NCBI GenBank assembly: GCA_013398295.1
Contig: VZSF01001068.1
Coordinates: forward strand, 283,265 to 347,264
Direction of reading: 5' to 3'
DNA from: Chionis minor
Taxonomy: Eukaryota > Chordata > Aves > Charadriiformes > Chionididae
DNA: 64,000 nucleotides
Part shown: positions 1 to 11,790 of the stretch, one piece after another
Position numbering within the stretch: the stretch's first letter is position 1
How the letters are laid out: each line of letters starts with the position of its first letter
Made by a program: the position numbers and the translations under genes
The notes under the pieces: model-generated
Seen by the model: the letters and a program-made list of their open reading frames with translations, nothing else
Told to the model about the DNA's origin: nothing
The model's database searches: none

Positions 1-2980
1 AGTGAAGATGTAGTTATTTAGGGAGCAGACTTACAGGACACAGAGTGATTCCATGCTGACTTTTCCTGTGGGCAGTTATAATGTGCGCTGACTGCCCCCG
101 TGGAAGTGACTTCCCGCACTCTGCTGCGAGCGGAGTCCCGTGTGTTATCGGCATGGCTTGGGCTTGGGACACCCCCCTGCCAAGCTGGCTGGGCATCAGT
201 GTGTGGAAATCCTCCTTTCCCCAGCAGCGCTGCGCTGTGTCCCGCTGCCGATGGCGAGCCCCGCTGTGCGGACGTGGCCACCCCCATTCTGCGTACAGGA
301 GGTTCTCCGCAGCCTTCCCGAGTGTCCCGTGGAGACCGGTGGTGCGTCACGTACTCTGCTCAGGCCTGTTCCCATTTCCTGCCTGCGAATGTCTCAGGAC
401 AGGGAAAAAGCCTCTTAAACGTTGCTTTTGTCTATTTAGGAAACGTGAAAATACGTGATGTGTCTAATCAGAAATAATACAGTTACATTTGAAAATATGT
501 TTCTTCCTAAGTCTCTCTTGGTGATTTTGGAATGTAGTCACATCATACCAAACCTTAGCAGCTTTTCTTTAAAGAACGTCAGAGATTCTTTTAGACTGTT
601 CCAGTAGGAGCTTGACACATTGGGTTATGGTTTTTTATATAATGTAGATCACTTTTGTTTTCTTTTTGATGGATTTCTCGTGAGAACTGTTTACAGCTTT
701 CCTTTCACAGAAAACACACCTATTTGTTTTGTAGTAGTTTTTACCGATTGTTCTTGAAGTATTTCTGTTGGGAGCCCTTACAGTGTCTTCTGGCAACCTG
801 TTGCTGTCATTTGAAGATCATTTCCATGACACTAGAGAATTTCTGGAGGCTGGTTCCTCGATACGTTTCTCATCTGCTCCTTTCATACTTAACCTTTTTA
901 ACATTTATGAGTTTTGGAAGCATGTCACTAAACCGGTGCATTACTTTGTTTGCAGTTCTTTGGTAATAAGGATTTTTTTCTTCTTCATATGCTACATATT
1001 AGTGGATTTCCCCGCCATTTTGTAGGAAAGGCTTTCATCACTGTTGGTTTTTAAAGCTGAGGGTGAGTGTAGGCTTCGTGTGGTGCAGTTTGCTGCTGTG
1101 GTCTTGGCACGGTGTTGAATGTGTTGCGTACTTCGTTGGATAATACGCTGTTACGATACTGACATCGTATAGTGTAATTAGATGCAGTTTTGCTTTCAAG
1201 TGTGTTCCTGTGATGAATTGCGGGCATTTATTAGCAGAGGAAGAATTCTTCAGCCAGCAGTCTGAGCTATGTATTTGTGGATTTCTGGCTGCAGATCTTT
1301 CTCGGAGCTGAGTAGCTGCCAGAATTCCACCTGGTTATCTGCTGGCACTGTAAACCCTCACCCTGGAGCCCTTGCTGACAAGAAGGGGGCAGAGAACACA
1401 GGCGTGCGGCGTTTTTAGGTTGGAAACACTGATTGTAAGCAAATGGACAAGTTGCACAGTATTGATGTTTTTAAGTGCAAGCATCCATCAGGTTAAATAC
1501 AGTTTCATTCAACCAATATGCTAAAGAAATCGAAGCAAGTGATCTTCTTTGCAATGGAGAAAAGAGCTATGGTATTTAAAAACAGAAAAAGCTTACAACA
1601 TCCTTCTTCCAAAAACCCAGACGATTCTACCTATTCGCGATGATGCTGTTTATTGCCTCTAGGCTGTCTCCGTATGGAAGGCATCCCTAGTCAAGATTTT
1701 AAAAATCTTGAAAGCTATCCAAACAAAAAAAAGGTTTTGTTCAGCTGTCAGGTAGATTTTTTTTTTTTCTCCTTTTTTGCCCCCAAGTACAGAAGATTGA
1801 TATCCAGTAGATGATGTTGCTGGACTGATTGGTAAGGAATGCTTGGGGCTTTGAATGCCTGCCTGGGCCTCTGCTCCTTTTGGAGATCTCTTAAGTACAC
1901 TGGATGTTCTTTGAAGAAGTATTTTATGTAGGCTTAGTAGGCAATCCAAGAGTCTAAAATAAGCCGTTCTTTATAAAAAATATTAATTATAGGGAGATAG
2001 AACTTAAAATGTAAATCAAGGAAAATTAATTTTATCTTGTGAAAAACAATATTGTCCATGATTTATTACTCCTGCCACTTAGAAAATTTGTCTTTTCCAA
2101 GTATGTGTTTGAATGCAAACCTTAAGTGCAAGTTATAAGAGACCAGTGGGGCATCCATTTTTAATATTGATTGGTTCTATGTTTGTCATAATTGCCATAT
2201 TGTGTGATGTATTTCTTCTATAATGGTATTTACATTCCTGTAGAATTAAATAACTTTCCTGGAGACATGTTTTATTCCTAAATCCTGTCCCTTTACATGA
2301 CGTTAATAGATTTCAATGTCTCTCAATTAAAGTAAATTAGAAAAACAGTGAATACGTTTGCTGCATGAGGCAAACTTCTGGAGTTGTAGAGTATGCTACT
2401 GAGTAAAAGGCTGCAAACCAGTCATTCTTCTTCCTCTGCACTTAACATTCCAGTTGCTGTCTGGTTCCTGAACATGCGTTCTGTGACAAAGATTCTCAAA
2501 ACGCTTAGACTTCATTTCTGTGCAAGTTAGTTTCTGTATAATTTCATCTGAAACTGTTTTGAAAATATCTTTCTGCATTTTCTCCTCAGTAAAGAAAAGG
2601 CCAGTAAATACTAAAATGACCAGTATGTGTTACTGGCAATTATAAACTCAAATATTGATGAATACTGACACGTAAATGTTACAACTGAACTAATATGTCA
2701 ATGTAACACTAATTTTTTGCAGGCCACATCTTATTTTTTTCTAATCTTTTCCACACATCTGTATGAGAAATAGATTTTGCGATAAATATTATAAACGTTG
2801 AACATGAGAAAGCTCGGTTTTGCGTTATTTGTGAATACCTATGTAAGAACATGTTACTGAGTCTGGTTTTTTCAACATTAATAATCATTACTTATGTAAT
2901 CACTATTATAAAGTGTCTTGGATATTGAATTACTAAGGAGAAAAAAAAAAACCCAAATACTTATTTTTTTCCTTTATTAG
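1..2980. other. Sequence upstream of first recognised exon (probably intron)
   Basis: No exon is recognised. About 80-420 is GC- and CpG-rich compared with the rest and carries overlapping short open frames without family resemblance. From about 430 to 2980 the DNA is AT-rich with simple T and A runs (for example near 1755 and 2941). The recognised exon at 2981 begins in mid-protein in phase 0, so this stretch is most simply the 3' part of a TAF4B intron. A small upstream exon inside it cannot be excluded by eye. Confidence 0.5.
81..420. other. Short CpG-rich islet
   Basis: A roughly 340-bp patch with many CpG dinucleotides in an otherwise AT-rich, CpG-poor sequence. Three overlapping + strand frames of 92-125 codons cross it, as expected of GC-rich DNA, and none resembles a known protein. 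It could be a decayed or real CpG island, part of an unrecognised repeat, or the edge of an upstream exon or promoter. No splice-bounded TAF4B-like peptide was found in it. Confidence 0.4.
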
Positions 2981-3118
2981 CAACCAACTTCTGTAGCCAC
3001 ATCTACTGTCCGCCTGGGACTTCCAGTGCAAGCCAAAGTTGTCCAGTCAACTGCTACACCCGTCAGCGCTACCTCTGCTGCGGCGCTGCCGGGGGGCTCC
3101 GTTCTCTCGCATACCACA
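2981..3118 (+). CDS. TAF4B: TAF4B exon, Ser/Thr/Ala-rich N-terminal segment
   Basis: 138 nt, 46 codons, phase 0 in and out. The acceptor is a pyrimidine stretch ending TTATTAG and the donor is GTAAGT. The peptide opens QPTSVATSTVRLGLPV and ends GGSVLSHTT. It is rich in Ser, Thr, Val and Ala, typical of the disordered activator-contact region that precedes TAFH in TAF4 and TAF4B; no fold is visible. Because this region diverges fast, the call rests on the intact frame, good splice sites and in-phase junction to the next exon, not on residue matches. It is the most upstream exon recognisable here. At least one further exon, carrying the start codon, must lie upstream. Confidence 0.8.
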
Positions 3119-4081
3119 GTAAGTAGTGAGAATATAAAAAGAGAAGTGAAGAAAAGGGTGTTTGCAATTACCTGGGGTTTTTTCGAAAGTGAATTTTAAA
3201 GTTCATGTGTTTGCTTTTTACCACAAGCACAATACCAGAAATTAATAACGAATGTATAGTCAGGCTGTGTTGCGCAGATGAGAGCCTAGGTCTAATTTTC
3301 TACTGTCCCTAGATGAGAAAAGATTTGGGGTAGTATAGATGGTGTCTGTAGTGCCTGCTTGTCTCCCCGGCACAGCGCACAGCTCCGGCAGCTCCTGCGC
3401 AGCACGTTACGGTGCCCAGCCGGGCGCTCGAGCTTCAGCAGTCCCCTTTGGTCTGTCTGGCTGAGACTTTTTGGCACTTGGAAAGGTGGCACAGTAGGTC
3501 AGATAAAGTATGCAGGCTGACTCTGTGCAGCCTCAAAAGCTTTCCAGCCTTCTAGGGTTGAGGAGCAGAGTCTCTGCCTGGGGACGGTTCTGTTTGGTAG
3601 GGCTTTGCGCGGGTGCAAAAACATACACGGTGCTGCTGGGCTCAGGTCGGGTTGGGAAGCTGTGTCGGTGCACTGGTGTCAGCTGGACCAGAGCTCTCGC
3701 TGCGACCGAGGCGGAGGCAAACCTGATGGGGTGACCGCAGGCCATTGGGAATTGAATTATTTTAAGGGCCAAGTTTACAGAAAGCTGAGTTACAGGAGGC
3801 AAATCATCATGGTGATCTTGAAGTGCTGGATAATAGCAACTCATTTTATAGTGGCACATTTATTTTTGTAATAAGAACTTTAAATGAGGACTTGCACTCT
3901 TTGGTAAAGGGTGACAAAATTAGGATTGTAATAGGTAAGTACAGTCAATGGTTTTATTTTGTCAGTAAGGATGTATTTGAAAGGAAGCAAGTTTTTCTTG
4001 TCAGGCTTTCAAGAACTTTATGGTCGAGTGAAAGAATTAAACTAAGATAATGACCTGTTTTTCAATATAAAATACTAATAG
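3119..4081 (+). other. Intron, 963 bp
   Basis: Spliced out between two phase-0 exons (GTAAGT donor, AATAG acceptor). About 3360-3740 is a GC- and CpG-enriched patch with overlapping open frames on both strands that resemble nothing known. The remainder is AT-rich. No repeat family was recognised. Confidence 0.75.
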
Positions 4082-4309
4082 GTATCAGTAGCGACAACGA
4101 GCGCTCAAAATTTATTCAAGACAACAGTAGCAACTGGAACATCAGCTTCTCAACAACCTGCAGTAATTACTGGTGGACAAAGTCAAGCTTCAGCGCAAAA
4201 CCAGGGTCAGCCTCGGCTGCCACTTCCGCCTCATACAACAGCCCAAGTACCAGCACAGCCCCAGGTCATACCGAGCTCTCCCGTACCTGGAACCACCGTT
4301 GTATCACAG
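4082..4309 (+). CDS. TAF4B: TAF4B exon, Gln/Pro/Ser/Thr-rich segment
   Basis: 228 nt, 76 codons, phase 0 at both ends; acceptor TACTAATAG, donor GTGAGT. The translation (VSVATTSAQNLFKTTVATG... ending GTTVVSQ) is dominated by Gln, Thr, Ser, Ala and Pro. It has no predicted fold and is like the glutamine-rich tracts with which TAF4-family proteins bind activators such as Sp1 and CREB (known for TAF4, inferred here). It lies directly before the TAFH exons, matching the family order. The acceptor has a weak pyrimidine tract, but frame continuity across it is perfect. No truncation or stop is seen. Confidence 0.85.
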
Positions 4310-5193
4310 GTGAGTTTTAAAATATGAAATACTTGGTTTTCTTACAACTTTATGAACTCCTACAGTCTATTCAGGAGCAGAAAGAACTTTTTCTTGGTGC
4401 GAGCACGCTTCCATGATGGAACAAGTACTTTACAAAGAAGAAACCCTTCCCCTCGCTTCACTAAATGGGGTGTGGATTCCGAGAGGGAGGAAGAATACTT
4501 GTGGTCAGCTTTCCCCATTGTGCCGTGTGTGCCAGTTGTGAAAGAACTATTCTGTTTCTGTAGGCCTTCAGTCTCTGGGCTTCGTTGTTGCCATGTTGCT
4601 GGGCCTCAATACTGGGGTTACGCTGGAGCGTAACATTTCTGTTTCTCAAAGTAAATAATGTAAAAATAATGACTTGAAAAAATTAAAGCATCTGTTTCCT
4701 CCTGATGAAGAAAAGATTCGATACGATGATGTTTGAAGACTATTTCTGTTTCTGATTTGATCTCACTGCTGTAACTGCTTTGTACAAAACCGTACTGAAT
4801 CAATGATTTAACAAACTAAGATAGCTTGGGGAACATTGTATGTGGTGTGTCGGGCATCTCACAGGAGAATGCATCTCCAGCAAATTGTTGTGTTGCTTCT
4901 CATATTTAAGGTTATGTTTATCAAAACAGGCTGTAGAATACTGTATTTCTTTCATTGATTATTTTTTTTTTTTGGTTAGTATTCATGAGGTCTGATGTTC
5001 AGTTACATAAAGAAGTGAAGCAAATGTCAGGTAACTAGCAGCAATAGTAAAATAGCTGCAGATGTATTTCAAATACGTCCTGCCTGAATTAGAACAATTT
5101 TGTCAATTTTCCTGTTTATGGGGATCAGAGCATGCATTGATCCTGATTGGAAAACAGCATGGATCTGATACTTGTTTTCTTTGGCTTTTGCAG
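4310..5193 (+). other. Intron, 884 bp
   Basis: GTGAGT donor, TTTTGCAG acceptor. The DNA is AT-rich with an 11-nt T run near 4963. No mobile element or RNA gene was recognised. Confidence 0.75.
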
Positions 5194-5316
5194 GAAATGC
5201 AAGAGAATGTGAAAAAATGCAAAAACTTTTTAGCTACCCTGATAAAACTTGCTTCTCATAATTCACCGTCTCCAGAAACGTCCCGCAATGTGAAAGCTCT
5301 GGTTCAGGATTTGTTG
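5194..5316 (+). CDS. TAF4B: TAF4B exon, first half of TAFH (NHR1) domain
   Basis: 123 nt, 41 codons, phase 0. It encodes EMQENVKKCKNFLATLIKLA and continues to NVKALVQDLL. ENVKKCKNFL and LIKLA are hallmark residues of the TAFH/NHR1 helical domain shared by TAF4, TAF4B, Drosophila TAF4 and the ETO proteins. The domain offers a hydrophobic groove for short activator peptides. Residue choices at variable sites (FLA, SPE, then LLDAKI across the junction) favour TAF4B over TAF4, whose human protein reads FLS and LLDGKI. Acceptor is TTTTGCAG, donor GTAAAT. The reading frame stays open about 130 nt upstream of the acceptor and a little past the donor, but those flanks do not resemble the family. Confidence 0.95.
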
Positions 5317-5754
5317 GTAAATATTTAGTTATCTTTCATTTTGTCAGTTTTCTGTTAAGCTTGTTATTTAATTATTTGGGAAACTATTGCTTCAATCTTA
5401 ACAATTTTTTTTTTTTGCTATGATGAAAGTGAAAGGAGTTAGGCTACATCAAAGTGCAAACATTCTGTATGTTACGTATCTTCAAAAATCTGTTAAAGGT
5501 AAGATTTCTCTTAGTTTCTGAGAGGGGAAATGCAACAAAGTATTTCATATGCATTCGTCAAAAGCACTCTCATTTTGATGGATAATATTTTGATCATTTA
5601 TTTAGAAAACTAGCGTAAAATAAAGGATTTTTCCTTGGCGATTCATTAAGCATCCTTTCCTACAAACCATGGTCTTTTCTGAAACAGTAAGAGACTCTTA
5701 AATGTTTTAAGCGCAGAATGAATGTAGGTAGTTGCCCCCACACCGTGGTTTGGA

Positions 5755-5960
5755 GTTTCTAGGACTGACGAAAAGCGTTGTGCTGAGCTGCGGGGCCGGA
5801 GCGGTTCTGCAGACCGGTGCCCCTCTGCGCAGCCTCAACCGCAGGCGGATTCCGAGGGGCCGAGCGGTGTTCCCAGAGCCCTTGTGCCTGGGAAGAGTCT
5901 GACTTACCGTCGTCTCGGCGCAAAGGTGTTTCAGCAGATTGTGTAAATGCGTCGCAGGCG
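5755..5960. other. Short CpG-rich islet
   Basis: About 200 bp of GC-rich sequence with frequent CpG inside an AT-rich intron. Short open frames on both strands are incidental. It may be a small intronic CpG island or a decayed GC-rich insertion; nothing in it identifies a repeat family. Confidence 0.35.
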
Positions 5961-6439
5961 GATGTTACTGTGGAGCTGGACAAGCAGTCAAGCTTCTTAA
6001 AAGAAATTTAATGTAGTCTATGAAGAACTTGGATTTCAAGTACTTGCTATATATTTCTTTGAATTCATTGACAGAGAAACCTGTGCATTTTAGACAAGCC
6101 TTAGACTTTTTTCGAGTATGAACCACAATGATATTCAGTGGTTCCAGTAAAAACTCATTTTAAATTTTGAAAACTAAGACAGATTAACCAAGTAAATGTA
6201 ACTGCTTAGAATATTTTAAACAAAATAATGAGAAACATATAACTATATTTATTGAAGCCTGTTTGGGTTTATTTGCTTCTGTTCTTGTCTGTATCAGTCC
6301 AGGAATGCTAATGGATGTTTTTATTACAACCTGAGATTGTAACTAATGATACTTTAGAAATATTGTAACATACACCTGGGTTATAGAGTTCTCCTGTATT
6401 AACTACTAAATAAACTACTGAATATCTATTTCACATATT

Positions 6440-6590
6440 TACAAGTGCATATTTTGTGAGTATATACACATATGTACCCATACACACATTTATATAGGTG
6501 AAAATGTTATGTATATGCTTATATATACTTTTTATATATGCATATGCTTTACATACATAGTTTTATATATACACATATTAAGTTAAATTG
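6440..6590. repeat. AT-rich TA/CA-type simple repeat tract
   Basis: An imperfect TATATA/TACACA/TATATG-rich tract of about 150 bp, with many alternating T-A and C-A steps and no long pure unit. It is a decayed dinucleotide microsatellite and is likely to be polymorphic. Confidence 0.6.
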
Positions 6591-7040
6591 AACCTTCAAA
6601 ATCGGTTTTGTAATTAAGTAAAGCTATTTTCTTATTAGAAGGTCTGACAAATTTTGTGATAGTTTGTAAGGTCGCTTCAGCAATTTGGGTTTTCATTAAT
6701 ATTGTAAAAAACAAATCACTATATAAATGTTAGCCAGAGAATGGAATCCCAAAAAAAGTTGAGTGTTTGTGGGATCTCGTGTCTGTGTCTTAAATTGTGC
6801 GTCCCAAGGGAACTCCCTGAATTCTGAGTGGCATGTTGCATATATAAATTAGCTCTTGACAGAAGGATTTTATAGATGCGGAGGAGATGAGAGACTTCAG
6901 CTTTGAAATTCTGCTTGATATGGTAGCCTGCTTAGCCAGAGATGTATACGTATATATTACCTGGGGAAAAAACAGCTGAACCAAACAACTGAACTAGTTC
7001 TTGATGCCTTTTTGTTTTGGTTTTTTTCTTCACCCTGAAG

Positions 7041-7130
7041 GATGCAAAGATTGATCCAGAAGAATTTACAGGCCGCCTTCAATCGGAACTCAAATCATCT
7101 CCTCAGCCATATCTTGTCCCTTTCCTTAAG
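7041..7130 (+). CDS. TAF4B: TAF4B exon, second half of TAFH domain
   Basis: 90 nt, 30 codons, phase 0. It starts DAKIDPEEFTGRLQSELK and ends with SSPQPYLVPFLK, the strongly conserved TAFH C-terminal signature. ELKSSPQP matches TAF4B (TAF4 has ELNSSPQP) and EEFT also matches TAF4B (TAF4 has EDFT), while PYLVPFLK matches TAF4. The acceptor is a good pyrimidine tract ending CCTGAAG and the donor is GTAATG. With the previous exon it forms a complete TAFH core; the last helix, KSLPALRQ, is encoded by the next exon. Confidence 0.95.
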
Positions 7131-8962
7131 GTAATGCGAACATTGTTTAGATAAATTTCTTTCAATGCAAATGTCAATACATAAAGTTGTATGCTTTTTG
7201 AATGGAACTAGCTTTGCCTGTCTAGAGCAGGACTACTTAATTTTTACTTCATGCTGCCGATTTGTGCTGAAATCTGGACTGGCAGTTGTGTGCAGGCTCC
7301 ATCTCTGGTGGCCAGCCAGGAGCTGCTTACTGCTGTCGTGGCTGGGACCTGCTCCCTGCCAGCTTGAGAGAACGGTAAGAAGCAGGGGTTTCCAAAAGGA
7401 GGGTGACTTCCCTGTCTTTGGGGCCTTGGTTTAGGTTTAAGTCAAAATTATTTGTCATCCAGAGCTGATCTGGAGTTTACTGCTTGAGTAGCCCTGCTCT
7501 AGAACGTCATTAGATTTATATCAAAAAGCAGTTACTCCCTAGTTTGAAAATCATCTGTAGTCTGTTCTACAGTGATCCTTTACTGTTATAATGCCTATAC
7601 TTTTATGTGGTAGTTGGTCATTTTTTATGAAGGATTGGAAGAATCGCATGTTATTTCTGTAGAATACTTTGAGTAATTTAATAAGCTTTTCCCGTATTTT
7701 TTGTGTGTAATCTACATTTGAGTCATTGATAGCTTTCAATGGATGTGTAACGGTGATTATGAACATCTAAACTGGATAATGCTGTTGAAATAATTGATTA
7801 GCTGATCTGCTTGTAATCTGGAACTAATTTATAATGCAAGTTCTAATGTGATACCAAGTGTATTTATTGTTGGGCCCTAAGTTAGTATACGTGGGGGTCA
7901 GCTTTTAATTGGTTCTTGTATATGAGCGACAATAGCTTCCATATGCAAGATTATATGTAAACATACAAAGTGTGTTTAATTATGCCTCAACACAACCACA
8001 ACTATAATTTAAAAAGCATTTTTCTTCTAGTCCAAATCTTTTCCATTTAGGGCAGATTTTCTTTCTTTCTTCTTTCCCTTCAACTTTTCTTCAGAACTCT
8101 CCCTGTCTGCTTCTGTTTTTTCAAGTTATCATTAACCCTTATTTGTGGCGTTTCCTGCTCTTACACTGCAGTCACTTTTAGCATCATGATAAGTTTTAAC
8201 TTGTTTCCTTTCTTTGAAGTCCTTTCTTGGCAACAGGCGTCAAGTTTTTAAATAAATACTAGAAGTTTAGAAAGAACTGTAGCTTGGGTTAAACACTCTT
8301 GCATTCAACAGTTGCCTGGGGGGTGCACTTCAAAAGAACACTACTACCACTTAAAAAGTAAAAAGTTTATTCGTGAAGGTACGGTATAGCCTTTTGGAAC
8401 TCTATTTTTTGGTTGAACTGGTCTCAACATGAAGCATACAGTAGTACTCTTTTCTAATCCAGTTGGAATACGTTAGATCAGTAATAATACAGTAAACAGC
8501 TATTGCCGTAGGGCATCAACAGTTAAATCATCCTGCTCTAGGTACTGGAGGCATGTCGAGAGAAGTACAGTGGTGCAGCTTTTACGTCTTCTAGCGTGCA
8601 ATGGGAATAGGGTTGTTCCTATGGTTCTGCCTTTTCTCTTTCCATTTTTTGCCCTTCCAAAGACCTAAGCTACAAGTTCTGGATAGTCTTGAGGAGGGGA
8701 GTGTTATATTTTACTGCTACAGTGGAATTAGGGCACATTAAAATCTACAGGGTTGTTAAATACAAATTGAAAGCTTATTAAAAATGTAAACTGAACTTTT
8801 GCTCTTACAAAATACATTCAATCTTACTTCTTTTTGACAAGCAGTCAGATAGTAAAATTGTAAAGAAAGCTGCATTCTTTTAATTATGTTTACAGCAATT
8901 TCAAAATACTTTTTTGTCAGCCTGCTAAATTTGATATTTCATAAACTTTCTTCTGTTTTTAG
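7131..8962 (+). other. Intron, 1832 bp
   Basis: It contains a complete short hAT-type transposon (7228-7496). The rest, 7505-8962, is AT-rich unique-looking DNA without recognised genes or repeats. Confidence 0.75.
7220..7504. mobile_element. Non-autonomous hAT-Charlie-type DNA transposon (269 bp) with target duplication
   Basis: The element proper is 7228-7496. Its left end reads CAGGACTACTTAA and its right end, reverse-complemented, reads CAGGGCTACTCAA: a 13-bp terminal inverted repeat with two mismatches. Flanking 8-mers are GTCTAGAG (7220-7227) and CTCTAGAA (7497-7504), both fitting the NTCTAGAN target-site pattern known for Charlie-type hAT elements. The interior is GC-richer than the intron and holds no transposase, so this is a MITE-like deletion derivative that was moved by another element's enzyme. 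Divergence between the ends and between the flanking 8-mers points to an old insertion. The family name was not determined. Confidence 0.8.
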
Positions 8963-9220
8963 AAAAGTCTACCTGCATTGAGACAATCTTTACTGAATAG
9001 CCAACATTCAGTTTTGCAAGGACAGCCGTCTCAGCAGTCACTTCAACAAACCAAGCTAACACAAGTTATACCTCAATCTGCCTCTGGAAGCATTTCTTCT
9101 GTTGTCACAACGCAGACAATAGGAATAAGGCAACCAAACAACATTTGCACAGTCTCTGTATCAAATACAGTGCAGCCTCCTCAGGTTAAGGTGGTACAGT
9201 CAAATCAGAGTTCTCAACTG
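8963..9220 (+). CDS. TAF4B: TAF4B exon, end of TAFH and Gln/Ser-rich linker
   Basis: 258 nt, 86 codons, phase 0. It begins KSLPALRQSLLNSQ, the last TAFH helix, where KKS across the junction and the NSQ match human TAF4B. It then becomes a low-complexity linker rich in Gln, Ser, Thr and Val, ending KVVQSNQSSQL. The linker between TAFH and the TAF4 domain varies greatly among species and has no known fold. Acceptor is TTCTGTTTTTAG, donor GTAGGT. The open frame runs a few codons past the donor into intron sequence before a stop at 9236-9238. Confidence 0.93.
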
Positions 9221-11479
9221 GTAGGTACTCTCGTATAAAAGAGAATTTATTAACAAACTGGACAGCCGTTTTCAATGTTGTTTTTATTGCAGCTTGTTTG
9301 GGAAAATACTTTTTTGTTTGTACCGTTTTCTGTGATACATAGTACCTCGTTTTATGGCAGTTCACATGTATGTTCAGCCATTAGTTTAGATAATACTGCT
9401 AATATAACTCAAATTGAAGAAAGTACGCTCTTGGCCTTTTGTCTGGAATACAGTGATTGTTACATAAGCACAGAGGAATTTGAGTTAATTACAAATGTAG
9501 AACAGAAAGCTTTTCAAGACTTACAGGCAAGAGTATAATTTTTAGTATGTCATTAGGTATGCTGCTTTGCTTAGTCTGCATTAAAATGATCTCATTTTAA
9601 ACTCTTCTACATACAGTTATAAAATCTTGTAGGAGAATAGCTGTACTGTACCAGTGTGCTTTGTTTTGAAGTGGTGCCATACTTTGTTATTTACTGAAAT
9701 ATGTCATTGTTGTGCGTATTGGAGTAGTATGTGCTTAGGCTCATTGATTTCAAAGGTACCATCAATAAGCCAGTTACTCACTGGGACCATGGTGAATATA
9801 TTCTGCTGTTATGTAGGGTCTTGCGTGTGTGTGTTTACAGTTGTAATTAAAATATGTTTAGGATTTTTACAAGGCCTTGAATTTATACAGGCATTAGCAA
9901 TCTTCAAGCGAAGATGTAAGAGTTTTTTGTCTGTGGTTCCTACAATGTATGAGTAAAGTATTTCACTTCGGTTTCAAAATCAAATTGACACGTTCCAGAA
10001 GGTGTATTGAGTTGGTAAAAAATTTATATTCTCAAGATTCAGAAATGCACATACGATCATGTAAAACCTTACAGTGATCTACCCTTGAGTTTGCAGGCTC
10101 TGTAAAGGATATGAATAATTTTTAGGGTGTGTGGAGAGAGAGTATTTCTTTTGCTTTAATTTAAAAGTAGCAGTGCACGATCTGAAAAATATCTGAGCCA
10201 TCAGAGCCATGCCTTTTGAACCTTACAAATGCTTTCTAGCAGTTAAATTAGTAACTTTAAAATGAAATTAATATAATTTTACCATCCTTCATTGAGCATA
10301 GTTCTAATGTGTAAGAACAACTTCGATGCGACGACTTCTGGCTCTGACTTTTGTGATACACACAAGGCATTTGGATATTTTGCACCTTAACTCAGCTGCT
10401 TTCTGTTCAGCCACTTGGCGTTCTTTCATTTTTCGAAGATGGGTTCACTCCACGCCTTCTGGATTGTTATATTAATTAGAAAGGTGCTCCTCAGACTTGT
10501 TGTGACTTCTTTTTGATTTGTCTGTGTTTCGTAAGACCGAAGTGACAGCAGCTTTGGTTCTTGCAGGTAGGGGAGCAGGAACTGGTTGTGATTACAGGCA
10601 GTGAGTGTAAAAATGAGTCCCTGTCCTGGGGAAAGCAAATTTCTGTCAGGTTCCTTACAAGTATAAATGTTCGTGACCAGTAGGTCTAGCCTTATCCCAT
10701 GCCACACTCTTAGGACTAACCTACTGCCAGGGAACAGGCCTTTTCCCAATGTTTTGCAACCCCCTTTGAACACTCCTGTGCCTACTAGGCAGGTTGCACC
10801 CCTTCTCTTGAGAAACATTGATGGAGAACAAAAATGTGTCAGTAAGTCCACAGGACTTCTTACTCTTATGATTATAGTTCCTGTGGAATACCTTCTGAAT
10901 GGGATAAAGCCAAATCTGTGGGAGTGACGCCTTCTGTGTGTCTCACACATCAATGCACACTCAAAGCAGGCCATCATGATGTTACCCGAGTAGAGATTAA
11001 CAACGCGAAGAGTTCCTCTGTCATCTTATTCAACATACCTATGCAACACGAGGGAGCTGAAAACTGCTCAAGTAATATATTGCGGAGATTGAGCCGATGG
11101 GCAAAAGAAGTTGTTTTTCTGTCTGTCAGGAGGTCTAGGTCTAGGACTAAATTTTCATCTTACTGGGTACGTGAAGTGACTGCTACGTTTTCAAAAGGTA
11201 GCAAACTGCGCAGAGCAAAACTATGCTTAATACTATTCCTTTTGTAGAAAATATTTGGGGAGAAGTCAGTACATTAAAAGTCATAATTTATTGGCTTAAT
11301 AGTTTTGCAATACAGGAAGAAAGCTTTCTGTATTTGCTTTCTGTTTATCAGTAATTAGTTAATAGAACCAAGCGTTACATTAACCAAGCACTTCTTAATG
11401 GCCCTCAAATTAGTTCTATACAGACAAAAGCAGCATCAGACAGCAAGAATTACTGCATAAAAAAAAATCTTTTATACTG

Positions 11480-11790
11480 CAACAACCATCAGCTCAGGTG
11501 CCAAGCGGGCAACCCAGCAGCATCTCCATGTCACACTCGGAATCGCTTGTAAGTATTGGCTTTTTTGTGGTGACACCGATCACACTCCACACGGCTTAGT
11601 GCTCCCCGAAATGGGAGCACAGCAAAGAGCTGCTGGCCATCTTGCCTGGGACTTGTCCGGCGGAGGACGATCACAGCTGCCTTGCCTAAGGGTGGCCAGC
11701 GCTGATGGAGGAAACTGGCTGAGCTCCAGATTTTCCCAGCCTGAAGCTCACTGGAGAGAGTTCCAGCTGGCTTTGCAAACTGCCCAGCTG
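11480..11790. other. GC-richer unidentified patch
   Basis: About 300 bp with clearly higher GC than its surroundings. It includes a 64-codon + strand frame (11599-11793) and a GTAAGT after 11550 that could mimic a splice donor. It resembles decayed repeat sequence, but no family is recognised and no TAF4-like peptide is present. Confidence 0.3.

Larger units (their letters stand above)
5317..7040 (+). other. Intron, 1724 bp
   Basis: This intron splits the TAFH domain. It contains a CpG-rich islet at about 5755-5960 and an AT-rich alternating purine/pyrimidine tract at about 6440-6590. No protein-coding frame in it is convincing. Confidence 0.75.

Noticed and set aside
10426..10977. 183-codon minus-strand open frame
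   Set aside because: No recognisable domain, no splice or promoter context, ordinary intron composition. A frame this long is expected occasionally by chance in 64 kb, and adjacent + strand frames overlap it.
11480..11560. Possible extra exon ending before GTAAGT
   Set aside because: No family-like peptide, and the flanking exons (9220 and 18781) already join in phase 0.
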